Shown here one piece after another: positions 45,775 through 54,839 of a stretch of DNA of 64,000 bases. The notes below the pieces were generated by a model. The model saw nothing but the letters and a program-made list of their open reading frames with translations. It had not been told where the DNA came from and ran no database searches. Made by a program: the position numbers and the translations under genes. How positions within the stretch are numbered: position 1 is the stretch's first letter; each line of letters opens with the position of its first letter. Source of the stretch: Solicola gregarius (GTDB taxonomy: Bacteria > Actinomycetota > Actinomycetes > Propionibacteriales > Nocardioidaceae); the NCBI RefSeq assembly GCF_025790165.1, contig NZ_CP094970.1:806001-870000 (forward strand). The letters run 5' to 3'.

Positions 45775-47220
45775 ATGCTCTTCCCGCACCACCGGGCGTC
45801 GCCGGCAGCGATCCAGGCCACGGCGTTGCGAGCGGGTGGAATCGCGCACGACTCGAGCGCATTGATGGACGCGGTTAACGGCCAGGCTCGCTCGGCTGGC
45901 GGCGCCGTAACCGGAACCTTGGCGGCTCCGCTGCTGAGTGCGCCGGCTCCAGTGATCCAGTCCGGGGCACAGGTCTCCGACGCCGCGACCCTGGTCGGCG
46001 GCTGTCTGCGCCGGTGGGCGGCCTCGGTGACGCTCTACAACATAGGGATCGACGACCTCAACGCTCGATACCAGTTCCTGTCGTCCGAGCCCGCGCTCGA
46101 CACGGGCAACATCACGTCGTCGTGGGCCCCGGCCCAGGATCCCCCCGAGGAGGCCATGGCCACCATGCGCTCCGCACTTCACCTCGAGAAGGCCCGCCTC
46201 GACCACATGCTCGACGCCGAGGCCGAGCGACTCTCCACCCTCCTGGAAGAAGGCCCCACCCAAGACGCCCTGGACGGTCTCGCAGAGGGTGGAGACACTC
46301 CTTCGTTCTGGGATGAGTTCTGGGAAAGGCTGCGGGCGGGCATGCGTGGCCAAATTGTGCCTCCCGAGAACGCCTCGCCATTCGACCTCGCGCGCTGGAT
46401 CGCGCTTCGCGGCACGATCGGGATCTGGTCTCTAACGGATTGGTACACCGTCGCTCGCGGCGGCTGGATGTTCGGCCGGTCCCCGGTCGGATGGACGAAG
46501 TGGGCGAACCCTTGGTGGACGTGGACACCGGACATGTTCCCCGTTCAGGACGCCCAGTACTGGTCAAAGATCGCCTCGGTCGCGAAGGGGGCAACCCTCG
46601 CTCTCACCGGCGTGTCCGGCTTCACCCAGCAGTGGCAGGAGGATTCTGACAGGCCCGACCTCCAGACAAGCGACAAGTGGACCCGCGCACTGAGCGTCGG
46701 TACGTTCGACGCCGCCGTGGTCGGTATCGGAGGGTCAGCCGGATTCCAGGGGGGCCTGGCGGGTGCACGATTCGGCGCGATCATCGGAATCGGTGGCGGC
46801 CCCGCGGGGATGGCGGTCGGCGCCCTCGTCGGGGCAACGGTCGGAGCCGTAGCCGGTTACGTCCTCGCGGACATGGCAACCGAGTCATTGATGCCCGACG
46901 AGCCTGCGCCACCGCTGCATCCGATCCGCACCCCGCCCGGCGTCTTCGAGCAACGATTGCCCCCTGTCGAGCCGCCGCTGCTGATCGAACCGGCGCCACC
47001 CATCCAGGTGCCCGGCCTGACCGACCCTCTGCTCCCACCCAAGGTCGATGTCGAACTGGGAGATTCGTACTGGCGGATATCGGAGCGTCTGCTGCCTTGG
47101 GACTCCACCGAACGGGAGATCCTCGACCTCAAGGACGAACTGATAGCAGCCAACCCGCACACCGGACCGAACCAGGATCTGCTGCTCCCACATACCATTC
47201 TCGACGTCCCGCAACGCTGA
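45775..47220 (+). CDS. putative type VII effector: helical N-terminus, glycine zipper, LysM-like C-terminus
   Basis: 481 residues from the ATG at 45775 (AAAGGA 6 bp upstream; an ATG two codons earlier is possible). Residues 1-110 are helical and Ala-rich without a signal peptide, like the WXG100/LXG export domains of ESX effectors. Residues 180-240 are Trp-rich. Residues about 325-365 (AGARFGAIIGIGGGPAGMAV followed by GALVGATVGAVAGYVLAD) form a glycine zipper typical of membrane-inserting toxins. A proline-rich linker leads to a LysM-like domain (GDSYWRISERLLP...LIAANPHTGPNQDLLLPHTILDV). Divergent from the WXG100-like operon. No immunity protein was recognised. Confidence 0.6.
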   Translation: MLFPHHRASPAAIQATALRAGGIAHDSSALMDAVNGQARSAGGAVTGTLAAPLLSAPAPVIQSGAQVSDAATLVGGCLRRWAASVTLYNIGIDDLNARYQFLSSEPALDTGNITSSWAPAQDPPEEAMATMRSALHLEKARLDHMLDAEAERLSTLLEEGPTQDALDGLAEGGDTPSFWDEFWERLRAGMRGQIVPPENASPFDLARWIALRGTIGIWSLTDWYTVARGGWMFGRSPVGWTKWANPWWTWTPDMFPVQDAQYWSKIASVAKGATLALTGVSGFTQQWQEDSDRPDLQTSDKWTRALSVGTFDAAVVGIGGSAGFQGGLAGARFGAIIGIGGGPAGMAVGALVGATVGAVAGYVLADMATESLMPDEPAPPLHPIRTPPGVFEQRLPPVEPPLLIEPAPPIQVPGLTDPLLPPKVDVELGDSYWRISERLLPWDSTEREILDLKDELIAANPHTGPNQDLLLPHTILDVPQR

Positions 47221-47451
47221 CCGTTCACTCGATCGACCGACGGCGCGAAGGCGAAGTACTGCCGAAGCCCGTTGCCTGGGTAGGTCAATGGCGCCTGCGA
47301 CTGCGGTCCCGACTCGGCCGGATCATCCAGGAAGTCAGGGGTGTGACTGGAAACCGCATCGCCGAGATCTGTTGCGGCGTTGGCGATATCGATCCTGGGG
47401 ATGCGCAGGCCCTGGCTTCGCATCGGGTTCAGGTTGGCACGTCAGGAAGGT

Positions 47452-47670
47452 GAGGCAAGAACAGCGTCGTGTGGTCCGGGAAACCGAGCATCGAGATCGT
47501 CACGGCGCAGCGTGAGGATCCGCTGGGATCCCCTGGGACGCGGTCGCGCAGGGCGCCCGCCTCGCGCAGCACCTTCTGGTGGTGGGAGAACGCAGAGCGG
47601 CCCATCATCCCCAGGTCGGGGTCGGCCTGCAACGTGGCGCGTCCCGATCGACTTGCCGTACGAGGCGGAG
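47452..47670 (-). pseudogene. ArsR-family regulator remnant
   Basis: The minus strand carries GRSAFSHHQKVLREAGALRDR (wHTH recognition helix) in one frame and ILTLRRDDLDARFPGPHDAVLASP in another. Together they are the C-terminal half of an ArsR-family repressor broken by a frameshift; the N-terminal half is missing. It is divergent from the tetR gene. Confidence 0.6.
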
Positions 47671-47714
47671 AGGCTGCTTGACGCAATGTAACTACTAGTA
47701 TGTACAGTGGCGTC

Positions 47715-48281
47715 ATGGACACACGCACACATCTGGTGGAAGCAACCCGAGGTCTGCTCTGGGAACGCGGCTATGCAGCGACTAGTCCCAAAGACATCCT
47801 GAGTCGCGCGGGAGCAGGACAAGGCAGCATGTACCACCACTTCACGGGTAAGCAGGAGCTGGCTGTTACTGCCTTGGAGGAGAGCGCGGCTGCGATGCGA
47901 GCAGAAGCAGGTGGACTGCTATCTGGAGAGGGCACGTCCGCGGAGCGAGTGATTGCCTATCTGGAGCGTCAGCGGGATTCCTTGCGAGGCTGTCGCATGG
48001 GCCGCATGACCTACGACGCGGATGTCTTGGCCACACCGGACCTGCTTCGTCCGGTGGCAGAGACCTTCGGGTGGCTGGTCGAGACGATTGCCAAGGTCAT
48101 CGCCCAAGGCATCGAGGAACGCGAGTTCCCAGCCGCCACCAACGCGCACCAACTCGCGTCCATGGTGGTCGCGACCGTGCAGGGCGGCTATGTGTTGGCT
48201 CGGGCGCAGCAGGACCCGGCCGCCTTCGACGCAGCGGTGGAAGGTGCTACAAGGCTCCTGCTGAGCTGGAGCCAGCGATGA
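47715..48281 (+). CDS. TetR-family transcriptional regulator
   Basis: 188 residues from the ATG at 47715. The N-terminal HTH is THLVEATRGLLWERGYAATSPKDILSRAGAGQGSMYHHFTGKQEL and the C-terminal helical ligand domain resembles the TetR_C_11-like type (DSLRGCRMGRMTYD). TTGACG lies 38 bp upstream. The stop overlaps the start of the cupin gene (ATGA), so it heads the operon and probably represses it. Confidence 0.88.
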   Translation: MDTRTHLVEATRGLLWERGYAATSPKDILSRAGAGQGSMYHHFTGKQELAVTALEESAAAMRAEAGGLLSGEGTSAERVIAYLERQRDSLRGCRMGRMTYDADVLATPDLLRPVAETFGWLVETIAKVIAQGIEEREFPAATNAHQLASMVVATVQGGYVLARAQQDPAAFDAAVEGATRLLLSWSQR

Positions 48282-48651
48282 CGGCCCCCGCTGCCCACTT
48301 CGCCGGCTCGGTCTCCGCCGAGGAGCTCGCTGTGCCGACAGGAGACTCGCTACTGGCTGTTTATGCAGTCACCTTCGAGGCGGGTGCGCACACCCACTGG
48401 CACATCCACCCCAAGGCGCAAGGTCTCTTTGTCATACGCGGTGTCGCGCTTGTCCATGTAGAGGGCCATCGGCCCGTTCGGCTCGGAGCGGGCGGCAGCG
48501 TCTGGATCAGCGCCATTGGCACGGCGCAAGCCCTGATGGGGAGATGACCCACGTGGCGTACCAAGAGGCCACGAATGACGGAACCACGATCGAATGGCAC
48601 GAACCCGTGCCCGCATGGAGATACGCCCAAGCAGCCAGGGAGAACCACTGA
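48278..48651 (+). pseudogene. cupin-domain protein, frameshifted
   Basis: The first part, MTAPAAHFAGSVSAEELAVP, then FEAGAHTHWHIHPKAQGLFVIRG, shows the metal-binding HxH...E/H cupin motif. The frame stops at 48547. The usual family ending (MTHVAYQEATNDGTTIEWHEPV) continues in another frame from about 48543 to the TGA at 48649-48651. The block containing the final metal His has been shortened. Probably inactive. ATGA overlap with tetR and TGATG overlap with the next gene show operon structure. Confidence 0.65.
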
Positions 48652-49208
48652 TGTACGGCATGCAGTACCAGATCGTCCTGCCTACCGACTACGACATGAA
48701 CATCATCCGAGCGCGGGTCCGCAAGACCGGTCACCTGATGGACGGCTTCGCCGGACTTGAGTTCAAGGCCTACCTGATCCAGGAGAAGGCCGAGGGCGCG
48801 CCGCGCAACGCCTACGCACCGTTCTACGTCTGGCGCGACATCGATGGGATGCGAAATTTCTGCTGGGGCGAACCGGGCTACGCCGCCATCGTGCGCGACT
48901 TCGGCCGGCAGCCCATCCAAGACTGGACAGTCCACAAGATCGTCGATGGCCCCGCCGCGAATGCGCAGGCCCGAAGCCTCACGGTCAAGACCATGCCGCT
49001 ACCCATGGGCACTGCCCCCTCCCGCTGCGTGGATGCACTCACCGAAGACCCCCTCAGCCGCCTTGACGACACCACGGTCTCGCTCGTAACCGCTGTCGAT
49101 GTGACCACGTGGAATCTCATCGTGGTCGAGCTCAGCACTAAGGAGGCCGACCATGTTGCGACTGACGTTGCCGCCTACGAAGTCCTTCACGTCTCCGCGT
49201 CTGCTTGA
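48651..49208 (+). CDS. DUF4865 family protein
   Basis: 185 residues: MYGMQYQIVLPTDYDMNIIRARVRKTGHLMDGFAGLEFKAYLIQEK, then YAPFYVWRDIDGMRNFCWGEPGYAAIVRDFGRQPIQDWTV. This is the conserved pattern of the DUF4865 (YkkA-like) family, often encoded with TetR and cupin genes as here. Function unknown; probably a small-molecule or detoxification enzyme of dimeric alpha-beta barrel type. Start overlaps the cupin stop. Confidence 0.8.
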   Translation: MYGMQYQIVLPTDYDMNIIRARVRKTGHLMDGFAGLEFKAYLIQEKAEGAPRNAYAPFYVWRDIDGMRNFCWGEPGYAAIVRDFGRQPIQDWTVHKIVDGPAANAQARSLTVKTMPLPMGTAPSRCVDALTEDPLSRLDDTTVSLVTAVDVTTWNLIVVELSTKEADHVATDVAAYEVLHVSASA

Positions 49209-49237
49209 CCACACGCGTCCCGAAGGGAACCGGTCAG

Positions 49238-50470
49238 GTGGAACGTAGCGGCAGCCGCCTTCGATGACCCGAACCTGATCGGCCCGGCCGGCCTGGTGCC
49301 GCTGCGGCGGCTCGCCGAGAATTGCGGCTGACAACGCTGGCGCGGGAGCACCTGTCGGTGCCCACGGACAAGGGCGCGAACGCTGGCCTGAAAGTGGCCT
49401 CGCTGGTCAGATGGCCGGTGGCGCCGACAGCATCGATGACCTGGCGTTGCTGCGACACGGTGCGATTGCAAAGGTGCTGCACCGGCCGTACGCACCGTCC
49501 ACCCTGGGTTCGTTCCTGCGCGCATTCACGTTCGGCCACGTCCGGCAGCTGGACGCGGTCGGGTCTCGGTTCCTGACAGGACTCGCCCGGTCGACACCGG
49601 TCACCGCCGGGGCCCAACGGCTGCGCAAGGGTGCCTGTGGGTCACCCCCGGCGCGAACTGCCTGGTCACCGACGCCCTTGCCACCCTTGGAACGGTGCGG
49701 GGTCCGGCCAGTGGGCAGGTTCTGCTGCGTGCTGACTCCGCTTTCTACGGACACCCCACCATCCCTGCCGCGGTCCGGGCTGGAGCGGACGTGTCCGTCA
49801 CCGTCCGTCACCGTCCGTCTCGATCCGAGAGTCAAAGCGGACATCGCGACGATCCCCGACGAACGCGTGGAGCACGATCGAGTACACCGACGCCATCTTC
49901 GACGAGGCCACTGGCCGGTGGGTCTCTCGTGCTGAGGTCGCCGAGATCGACTTCACCGCGTTCAGCTCCAAGAAACGCAGCGAGCAAGACCCCGGACGGT
50001 TGGTCGTGCGGCGGACACCGACCTGAACATCAAGCATGGCGAGGGTCAGGGCACCCTGTTCGACACGTGGCGGTTCCACGTGTTCTTCACCACCACCGGC
50101 CCGGACGTGGTGGGCACCATCGCGGCGGACAAGACCCACCGGCAGCACGCGATCATCTAGCAGGTCCACGCCGATCTAAAAGCATCCGCGCTGGCACACC
50201 TGCCCTCAGGACGCTTCACCGCGAACAGTGCCTGGTTGGTGCTGGCCGTGATGGCGTTCAACCTCACCCGTGCCGCGGCCACCCTCACCGGCAGCACCAC
50301 GTTCGCGAAGGCAACGACACCAAGCATCCGCCGCAAGCTCATCAGTGTGCCCGCACGGATCGCATCCTCTGCCCGGCGCATCACGTTGCATTTGCCCATC
50401 GGCTGGCCATGGAAAGACGCCTGGACGCGACTGTTCAACAGCACCTGCGGGCCACCCGGAACGGTCCCAA
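49238..50470 (+). pseudogene. IS1380-family transposase remnant with several frameshifts
   Basis: Recognisable pieces succeed each other in different frames. AFDDPNLIGPAGLVPLRRLAENCG comes first, then REHLSVPTDKGANAGLKVASLV, and then MAGGADSIDDLALLRHGAI with YAPSTLGSFLRAFTFGHVRQLDAVGSRFL. Later come GQVLLRADSAFYGHPTIPAAVRAGADVSVTVR and, near 50200-50450, HLPSGRFTANSAWLVLAVMAFNLTRAAATL with the end of the transposase. At least three frameshifts and an in-frame TAG (50158-50160) make it dead. Confidence 0.8.
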
Positions 50471-50639
50471 CCTGACCGACCCGCCGGAACGGCCCAAGAC
50501 GAAAGCAGAGTGCAACACCCCGGCAGCGAGACAGGGCACTCCGCCACGCCCGCCGACAATCTCAGAGCCTTGCCGCCCGAATCCCTATGCCGTCGCGGCA
50601 AATCGGTGGATCGAGGCTTGGAAGTAACCTGTGGCTTCG

Positions 50640-51200
50640 CCGGCGGTATCGAGCTCGTGGCGTCGGTTCCACACGGCGTAGACGAGGACGCCATTGGAGG
50701 CGACGCTAAGCGGTGCGATCGCCGTGCCGGACGTCTTGCTGATCGCACCGACGTACCTCACATCCGAGCCATACTTGCCGAACGGCGCACACGCGGCATC
50801 CCCACACCGACCACGGCGTGTCGTCGCACCATCGCCCGTGCGACGTTCTGCTCACACGCCAAGCCTTCAAGGCATCGACGCAGCACGGTGATCCGCCGAC
50901 GACCGCAAGGGCTAAGTAGGCGCTAATCGATCCGGCGCGGACCGACCACCACTCAGTCTGCGCCCGCGACCCGCAGAATCGGCAAGGCATCGCCGTCCGG
51001 GAAGCGTCCGTGTCGACGGCGGACGCGGCCGCCTTCGTGCCTGCGGATCGGCTGCGTCGCGCAGCGGGCACACCGAGGAGTGGGCGGCTGTCGGCGAACG
51101 GGTGAGAGTCTTTGGACCCGCGGTTGTCAGATGCTCTGTGCCCTACACCGTCAAGAATCGGCGCCCGACAACGCGAACTGTAAAGGGAATGGGAACCCAA
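50640..51200. other. gene-poor stretch, possible IS relic
   Basis: About 560 bp. A plus-strand frame near 50725-50800 reads LADRTDVPHIRAILAERRTRGIPTP, which resembles the ADRGY-x-IRAxLAxRGIxPxIP segment of IS5-type transposases. Nothing else in it supports a gene. It separates the IS1380 remnant from the NADP-binding reductase. Confidence 0.3.
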
Positions 51201-51878
51201 TCAGTCATCGGGGGAACTTGCGCCAGCGAACTCAAGCGGAGGCAGCAGGCTTCGTGCGTCGTGCCCGGCGAACCACATGCCCATGACAAACGCCGCCATC
51301 GCCTCCATGAGTCTCGCCCGCCGCAATCCTCCCCCGTGGACCGCTCGGAGTCCGAGATCGGAAACGAGCGTGTCGACTACGGCAAGAGCGGTCGGATCGT
51401 CTCCGCACATCGCCACTGTGAACGGCCTGTCGTCGAATGATCGGGGGGCATCCCGCCACGCTTCTGCCGCACACATGTTGAATGCTTTGACGACGGGAGC
51501 GCCACCGGCCGCTCTGGCGACGTCTTCAGCGACAGCCGGCGTCGACACGTCGAACGATCCCGGCGGCACGGAGAAAGCATCGGGAGCCAGCGCGTTAGTG
51601 CAGTCGATGATCGTCCGGCCATCGAGTATGAACGGTTCGGGCGCCGCCTCCGTGAGCGCACTACTGGCCACGGCTCCTGGCACTGCTAACAGAATGGCCT
51701 CCCCAAACGAGGCTGCCTGAGCGGTACTTCCCGCAAGGGTGCCGCTGCCCAGACGCTGCGCTAGCGCCGCGGCCCGTTCGGTGTTGCGCCCCCCAATCAA
51801 CACCTGATGCCCGGCGGCCACCCATCCCGAGCCCAGGGCCTCGGCGATCGAGCCGGCTCCGATGATTCCGATATGCAT
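51201..51878 (-). CDS. NADPH-dependent F420 reductase-like oxidoreductase
   Basis: 225 residues. The Rossmann N-terminus MHIGIIGAGSIAEALGSGWVAAGHQVLIGGRN, followed by TAQAASFGEAILLAVPGAVASSAL and IIDCTNAL, then VVKAFNM, is the pattern of the F420H2:NADP oxidoreductase-like (COG2085) family. Many members use other substrates; an F420 role is not shown. Isolated between IS remnants. Confidence 0.82.
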   Translation of the reverse strand: MHIGIIGAGSIAEALGSGWVAAGHQVLIGGRNTERAAALAQRLGSGTLAGSTAQAASFGEAILLAVPGAVASSALTEAAPEPFILDGRTIIDCTNALAPDAFSVPPGSFDVSTPAVAEDVARAAGGAPVVKAFNMCAAEAWRDAPRSFDDRPFTVAMCGDDPTALAVVDTLVSDLGLRAVHGGGLRRARLMEAMAAFVMGMWFAGHDARSLLPPLEFAGASSPDD

Positions 51879-51967
51879 ATGCTGCCTCTCATGTCTGGTG
51901 GCGTCTTCCTGTACAGAAGGCTAGAGACCCCAACACTTACCGCGAGGTGCGTAACGCGACAGGGCAG

Positions 51968-52972
51968 CTAGGTGTAGGAGGGCAGGACGTTGGTGACGCC
52001 TGCCTGGAGTCGCGCCGCTGGCGGTCGACCTCGGGCCATGCTGTGGGGTCGGTGGTAGTTGTAGTGGATGTTCCACACGGCGATGGCCGCTGATCGGACG
52101 TCTTCGCTGGTGAACTCTCGGGCGTAGAGGAGTTCTTCGGCGAGGATGCGTTGATAGCGCTCGACTTTGCCGTTGTGTCGCGGGGTGTAGGGCCTGGTCT
52201 TCTGGTGGCGCGTGGCCTCGCCGACCACTCGTGCGAAGTCGCCTGAGCGGTAGCAGGCGCCGTTGTCGGTGACGACTCGGTGAATGTGGCTGATGCCGTG
52301 CGACGCGAACCAGACCTTGGCCCGGGCGAGGAAGGCTGCCGCGGTCTGTCCCTTCTCGTCAGGGAGCGGTTCGGTGTAGGCGAGCCGGGAGAATCCGTCG
52401 ATCGCGGAGTGCAGATAGGTGTAGCCCGCTTTAGCCCCTGCGGTCTTGGCTCGGTCGACAGCGCGCTTCTGCTGGCTGTCACGGCCGTGGATCCGCCAAC
52501 CTCCGCCGTCGGGGATGCGGCCGACCTTCTTGACGTCGAGGTGGACCATGTGGCCGGGCCAGCGGGCGGTGATCTTGCCCGGCTGGCGGTTGGAATCACC
52601 GTTCGGGTCGAGGAACCGTCGGTGGTTCAGTCCGAGGTGTCCGAGATGTCGTGTGACGGTTCGGCGGTTGACCCGCATGCCTTGATCGGCCAGCTCGTGG
52701 GCGATCCGCTGCGCTGACCACTTCTCTTCCCGACGCCATGTCTCGATCTGGGCGACTACCGTTGCCGGCGTAGCGGTGGGGCTGTGGTGTGGTGCCGAGG
52801 ATCGGTCGAGCAGACCGAACTCGCCGTGACGCCGCCATCTGTTGACCCATTTGCTCGCGCAGGCACGGGAGATGCCCATCTCTGCCGCGACGTGGGCGAT
52901 GGGCCTGGTGCGGCATCGCTCGATGAGCCGACGGCGCCCTTCGACGGTCAGCGGCGCGTTCTTGTGCGTCAC
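51968..52972 (-). CDS. IS481-family transposase, intact
   Basis: 334 residues. Helix-turn-helix HVAAEMGISRACASKWVNRW, then the DDE core: GHMVHLDVKKVGRIPDGGGWR (Asp), VVTDNGACYRS (Asp), TRPYTPRHNGKVERYQRIL (Glu), ending RLQAGVTNVLPSYT. No frameshift. It overlaps the end of the TPR-like gene by 4 bp, so the element probably inserted into that gene. Related to, but distinct from, the truncated IS481 copy at 20309. Confidence 0.92.
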   Translation of the reverse strand: MTHKNAPLTVEGRRRLIERCRTRPIAHVAAEMGISRACASKWVNRWRRHGEFGLLDRSSAPHHSPTATPATVVAQIETWRREEKWSAQRIAHELADQGMRVNRRTVTRHLGHLGLNHRRFLDPNGDSNRQPGKITARWPGHMVHLDVKKVGRIPDGGGWRIHGRDSQQKRAVDRAKTAGAKAGYTYLHSAIDGFSRLAYTEPLPDEKGQTAAAFLARAKVWFASHGISHIHRVVTDNGACYRSGDFARVVGEATRHQKTRPYTPRHNGKVERYQRILAEELLYAREFTSEDVRSAAIAVWNIHYNYHRPHSMARGRPPAARLQAGVTNVLPSYT

Positions 52973-53478
52973 CGGGCCGCACCCGGCGCGGACGCTCGGC
53001 GTGCGGTGTCGCGGTTGTCGATGGCCTGGTGAACCTCGCTGATGGCCGTGCGGATGGTGTTGCTGTAGGCATCGTCGGACAGTGCAGATGTGTGTTGCTC
53101 GGCGTTGTTGATGTGCTCGGCAGCCGCTTCGAACGCGCCCAGGCGGCGGAGGTTGTCGGCGATGTTGAGGTAGAGGCTCGGGTAGAACCCGGCCACGTGG
53201 AGGCTGGCGTGATGTTGCTGGGCGCGTTCGTCGGTGAGGGCGTCGGCGGCATCGAGGGCGCGGACGTCCCAGATGAGAGCCCCCGCGGGGTCGTCGTAGA
53301 GGTCAGCCAGGTAGTGAGCGAGCGTGCAGCGGTGGAACGGGTCGCCCGCAACCCCGATCTGTCGCCAGATCGCGAGCAGGTCGCGCCGGGCCGACTCGGG
53401 GTCCCCCTGGCGTCCGAGGATCATGGCGTTGCTGATCGCTTCCATCGTCGGATCGGGCGTCGCGGCATTGTCGGTCAT
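52969..53478 (-). CDS. tetratricopeptide-like protein, probably 3'-truncated
   Basis: 169 residues: PTMEAISNAMILGRQGDPESARRDLLAIWRQIGVAGDPFHRCTLAHYLADLYDDPAGALIWDVRALDAADAL, then SLHVAGFYPSLYLNIADNLRRLGAFEAAAEHINNAEQHTSAL. The helix pairs resemble TPRs of small actinobacterial proteins often found next to regulators. The last residues (ARRASAPGAAR) run into the IS481 element, so the natural C-terminus may be lost. It lies 76 bp downstream of the MerR-clamp fusion gene. Confidence 0.6.
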   Translation of the reverse strand: MTDNAATPDPTMEAISNAMILGRQGDPESARRDLLAIWRQIGVAGDPFHRCTLAHYLADLYDDPAGALIWDVRALDAADALTDERAQQHHASLHVAGFYPSLYLNIADNLRRLGAFEAAAEHINNAEQHTSALSDDAYSNTIRTAISEVHQAIDNRDTARRASAPGAAR

Positions 53479-53554
53479 GAGATCGGTCCAGTCCTTGTCA
53501 TCTTCGGTGGTGAACGAGGTCGTCGCGCCGTCGTCCAGGGTGTGGGGCCGTCCG

Positions 53555-54610
53555 TCAGGACGGATCGGTTCGGCAGGGCATGACGAGCGTGGTGAGGTCG
53601 CCGTCGTCGGCTGACCGGACAGTGGCTGGCTGGTCGGGCCCGCGAAGATCGACCATCACATCGTTGCCGAGCGCGTGACTCAGCGCGGGGTACAACGTGG
53701 TCAGCTCGAACCACAGCGTCAGGTCGGGACCCGTCGCGGTGCCGTTGAGAGCCGTGACGGCGTCGGGCAGCAGGAGACTCGGCTGGCCGTCCGCGATCGT
53801 CAGTCCGATCTTCTCCGGTGCTTGCTCTAGCGCTTTGAGGAGTTGCTGTGTCTCGATCGTCACTCGATGTGTCACCGCGGGGAGTGACCCGATCAGAAGC
53901 CTGTGGTCAGGGAAGACCTCGGTCAGCAGGCGGCAGTAGGCCGCGGTGCCGTCGGTCGTGCGGAGGGCCAGCGTCCGTTCGCCCGCTTCCAACGTCACGG
54001 TCAGACTTCGCCGGAGCTGCGAGGTGGCGCTCTGGAGGTCGTCTCCGGCCAGCGTTGCTGCCCACGAAGCCGCAGACGCCTCGCTGGGCACCAGCGTCCG
54101 CGTGGCAAGGCGGTAGCGATCGGTCGCGGTCAGGGAGATCGCGTCGGGATCCACTTCCAGGCGGACACCGGACAGGACCGGGATCTCGGGGTCGTGAGTA
54201 GTCGTGGCCAGCACCTGATCGACCGCCGCGGCGAGGACCGGACCCGGTAGAACACACAGGGTGAGGCAGGTGCCCTCGTCGAGGGACGCCTTGAGTCTCG
54301 CAGCGGTCTGCCGCATCCCGCTGGCCTCGGCGGCGACCTTGACCACCTGCTCGTCGATGAGCCGCGCGGCCTCCTCGGAACTGACGATGAAGAACTGGCC
54401 GATCGTCGGCAGTGGCATCCCTATCTCGCGCAACTGACGCAGCTGCAGAGCACGCACCAACTGCGACTCGCGGTAGAACCGGTAGCCCGTCACCGGGTCG
54501 ACCTGCTCGGGACGAAGCAAGCCGGCGTCGTCATAGAACCTCAACGCGCTCGCCGTCAGCCCGGCGAGCTTGGCGAACGCGCCGATCGACATCAACTCTG
54601 GGTCAGCCAC
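53555..54610 (-). CDS. MerR-type HTH fused to a DNA polymerase III beta-clamp-like domain
   Basis: About 351 residues. N-terminal MerR wHTH (MSIGAFAKLAGLTASALRFYDDAGLLRPEQVDPVTGYRFYRESQLVRALQLRQLREIGMPL) and a coiled-coil linker to about residue 115. From about 125 a beta-rich region resembles DnaN: PVLSGVRLEVDPDAISLTATDRYRLATRTL is the clamp signature (normally VLTGVLLE...LVATDRYRLA), followed by FPDHRLLI and TVRSADDGDLTTLVMPCR at the end. The clamp fold seems to serve as effector domain; replication function is unlikely because only about two of three clamp modules are present. Start chosen at the GTG at 54610; ATG 54592 is possible. Confidence 0.78.
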   Translation of the reverse strand: MADPELMSIGAFAKLAGLTASALRFYDDAGLLRPEQVDPVTGYRFYRESQLVRALQLRQLREIGMPLPTIGQFFIVSSEEAARLIDEQVVKVAAEASGMRQTAARLKASLDEGTCLTLCVLPGPVLAAAVDQVLATTTHDPEIPVLSGVRLEVDPDAISLTATDRYRLATRTLVPSEASAASWAATLAGDDLQSATSQLRRSLTVTLEAGERTLALRTTDGTAAYCRLLTEVFPDHRLLIGSLPAVTHRVTIETQQLLKALEQAPEKIGLTIADGQPSLLLPDAVTALNGTATGPDLTLWFELTTLYPALSHALGNDVMVDLRGPDQPATVRSADDGDLTTLVMPCRTDPS

Positions 54611-54839
54611 CCGACCATCGTCCGGCCTCAACCAACTCGAAGGTCAACCCCAATGACAGCCGTCAACAACGTCTCGCCCCGCAACAACTAGGCTTAGTGT
54701 TTTCCGTCCACGTTCGTGGGCATGACTCCGCGCCGGCGTGACGACTATGGGCGTTCATTTCGTAGGGCTGTCCGTTACGATCGAGTTGTCAGGATCTGAG
54801 CTCGGAGACAACACGCACTCCAAGGAAGGTGCTGAGAGC

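Noticed and set aside
50640-51200. Several frames in the gap before the F420 reductase-like gene
   Set aside because: Only a 25-residue stretch recalls an IS5 transposase; no gene can be supported.
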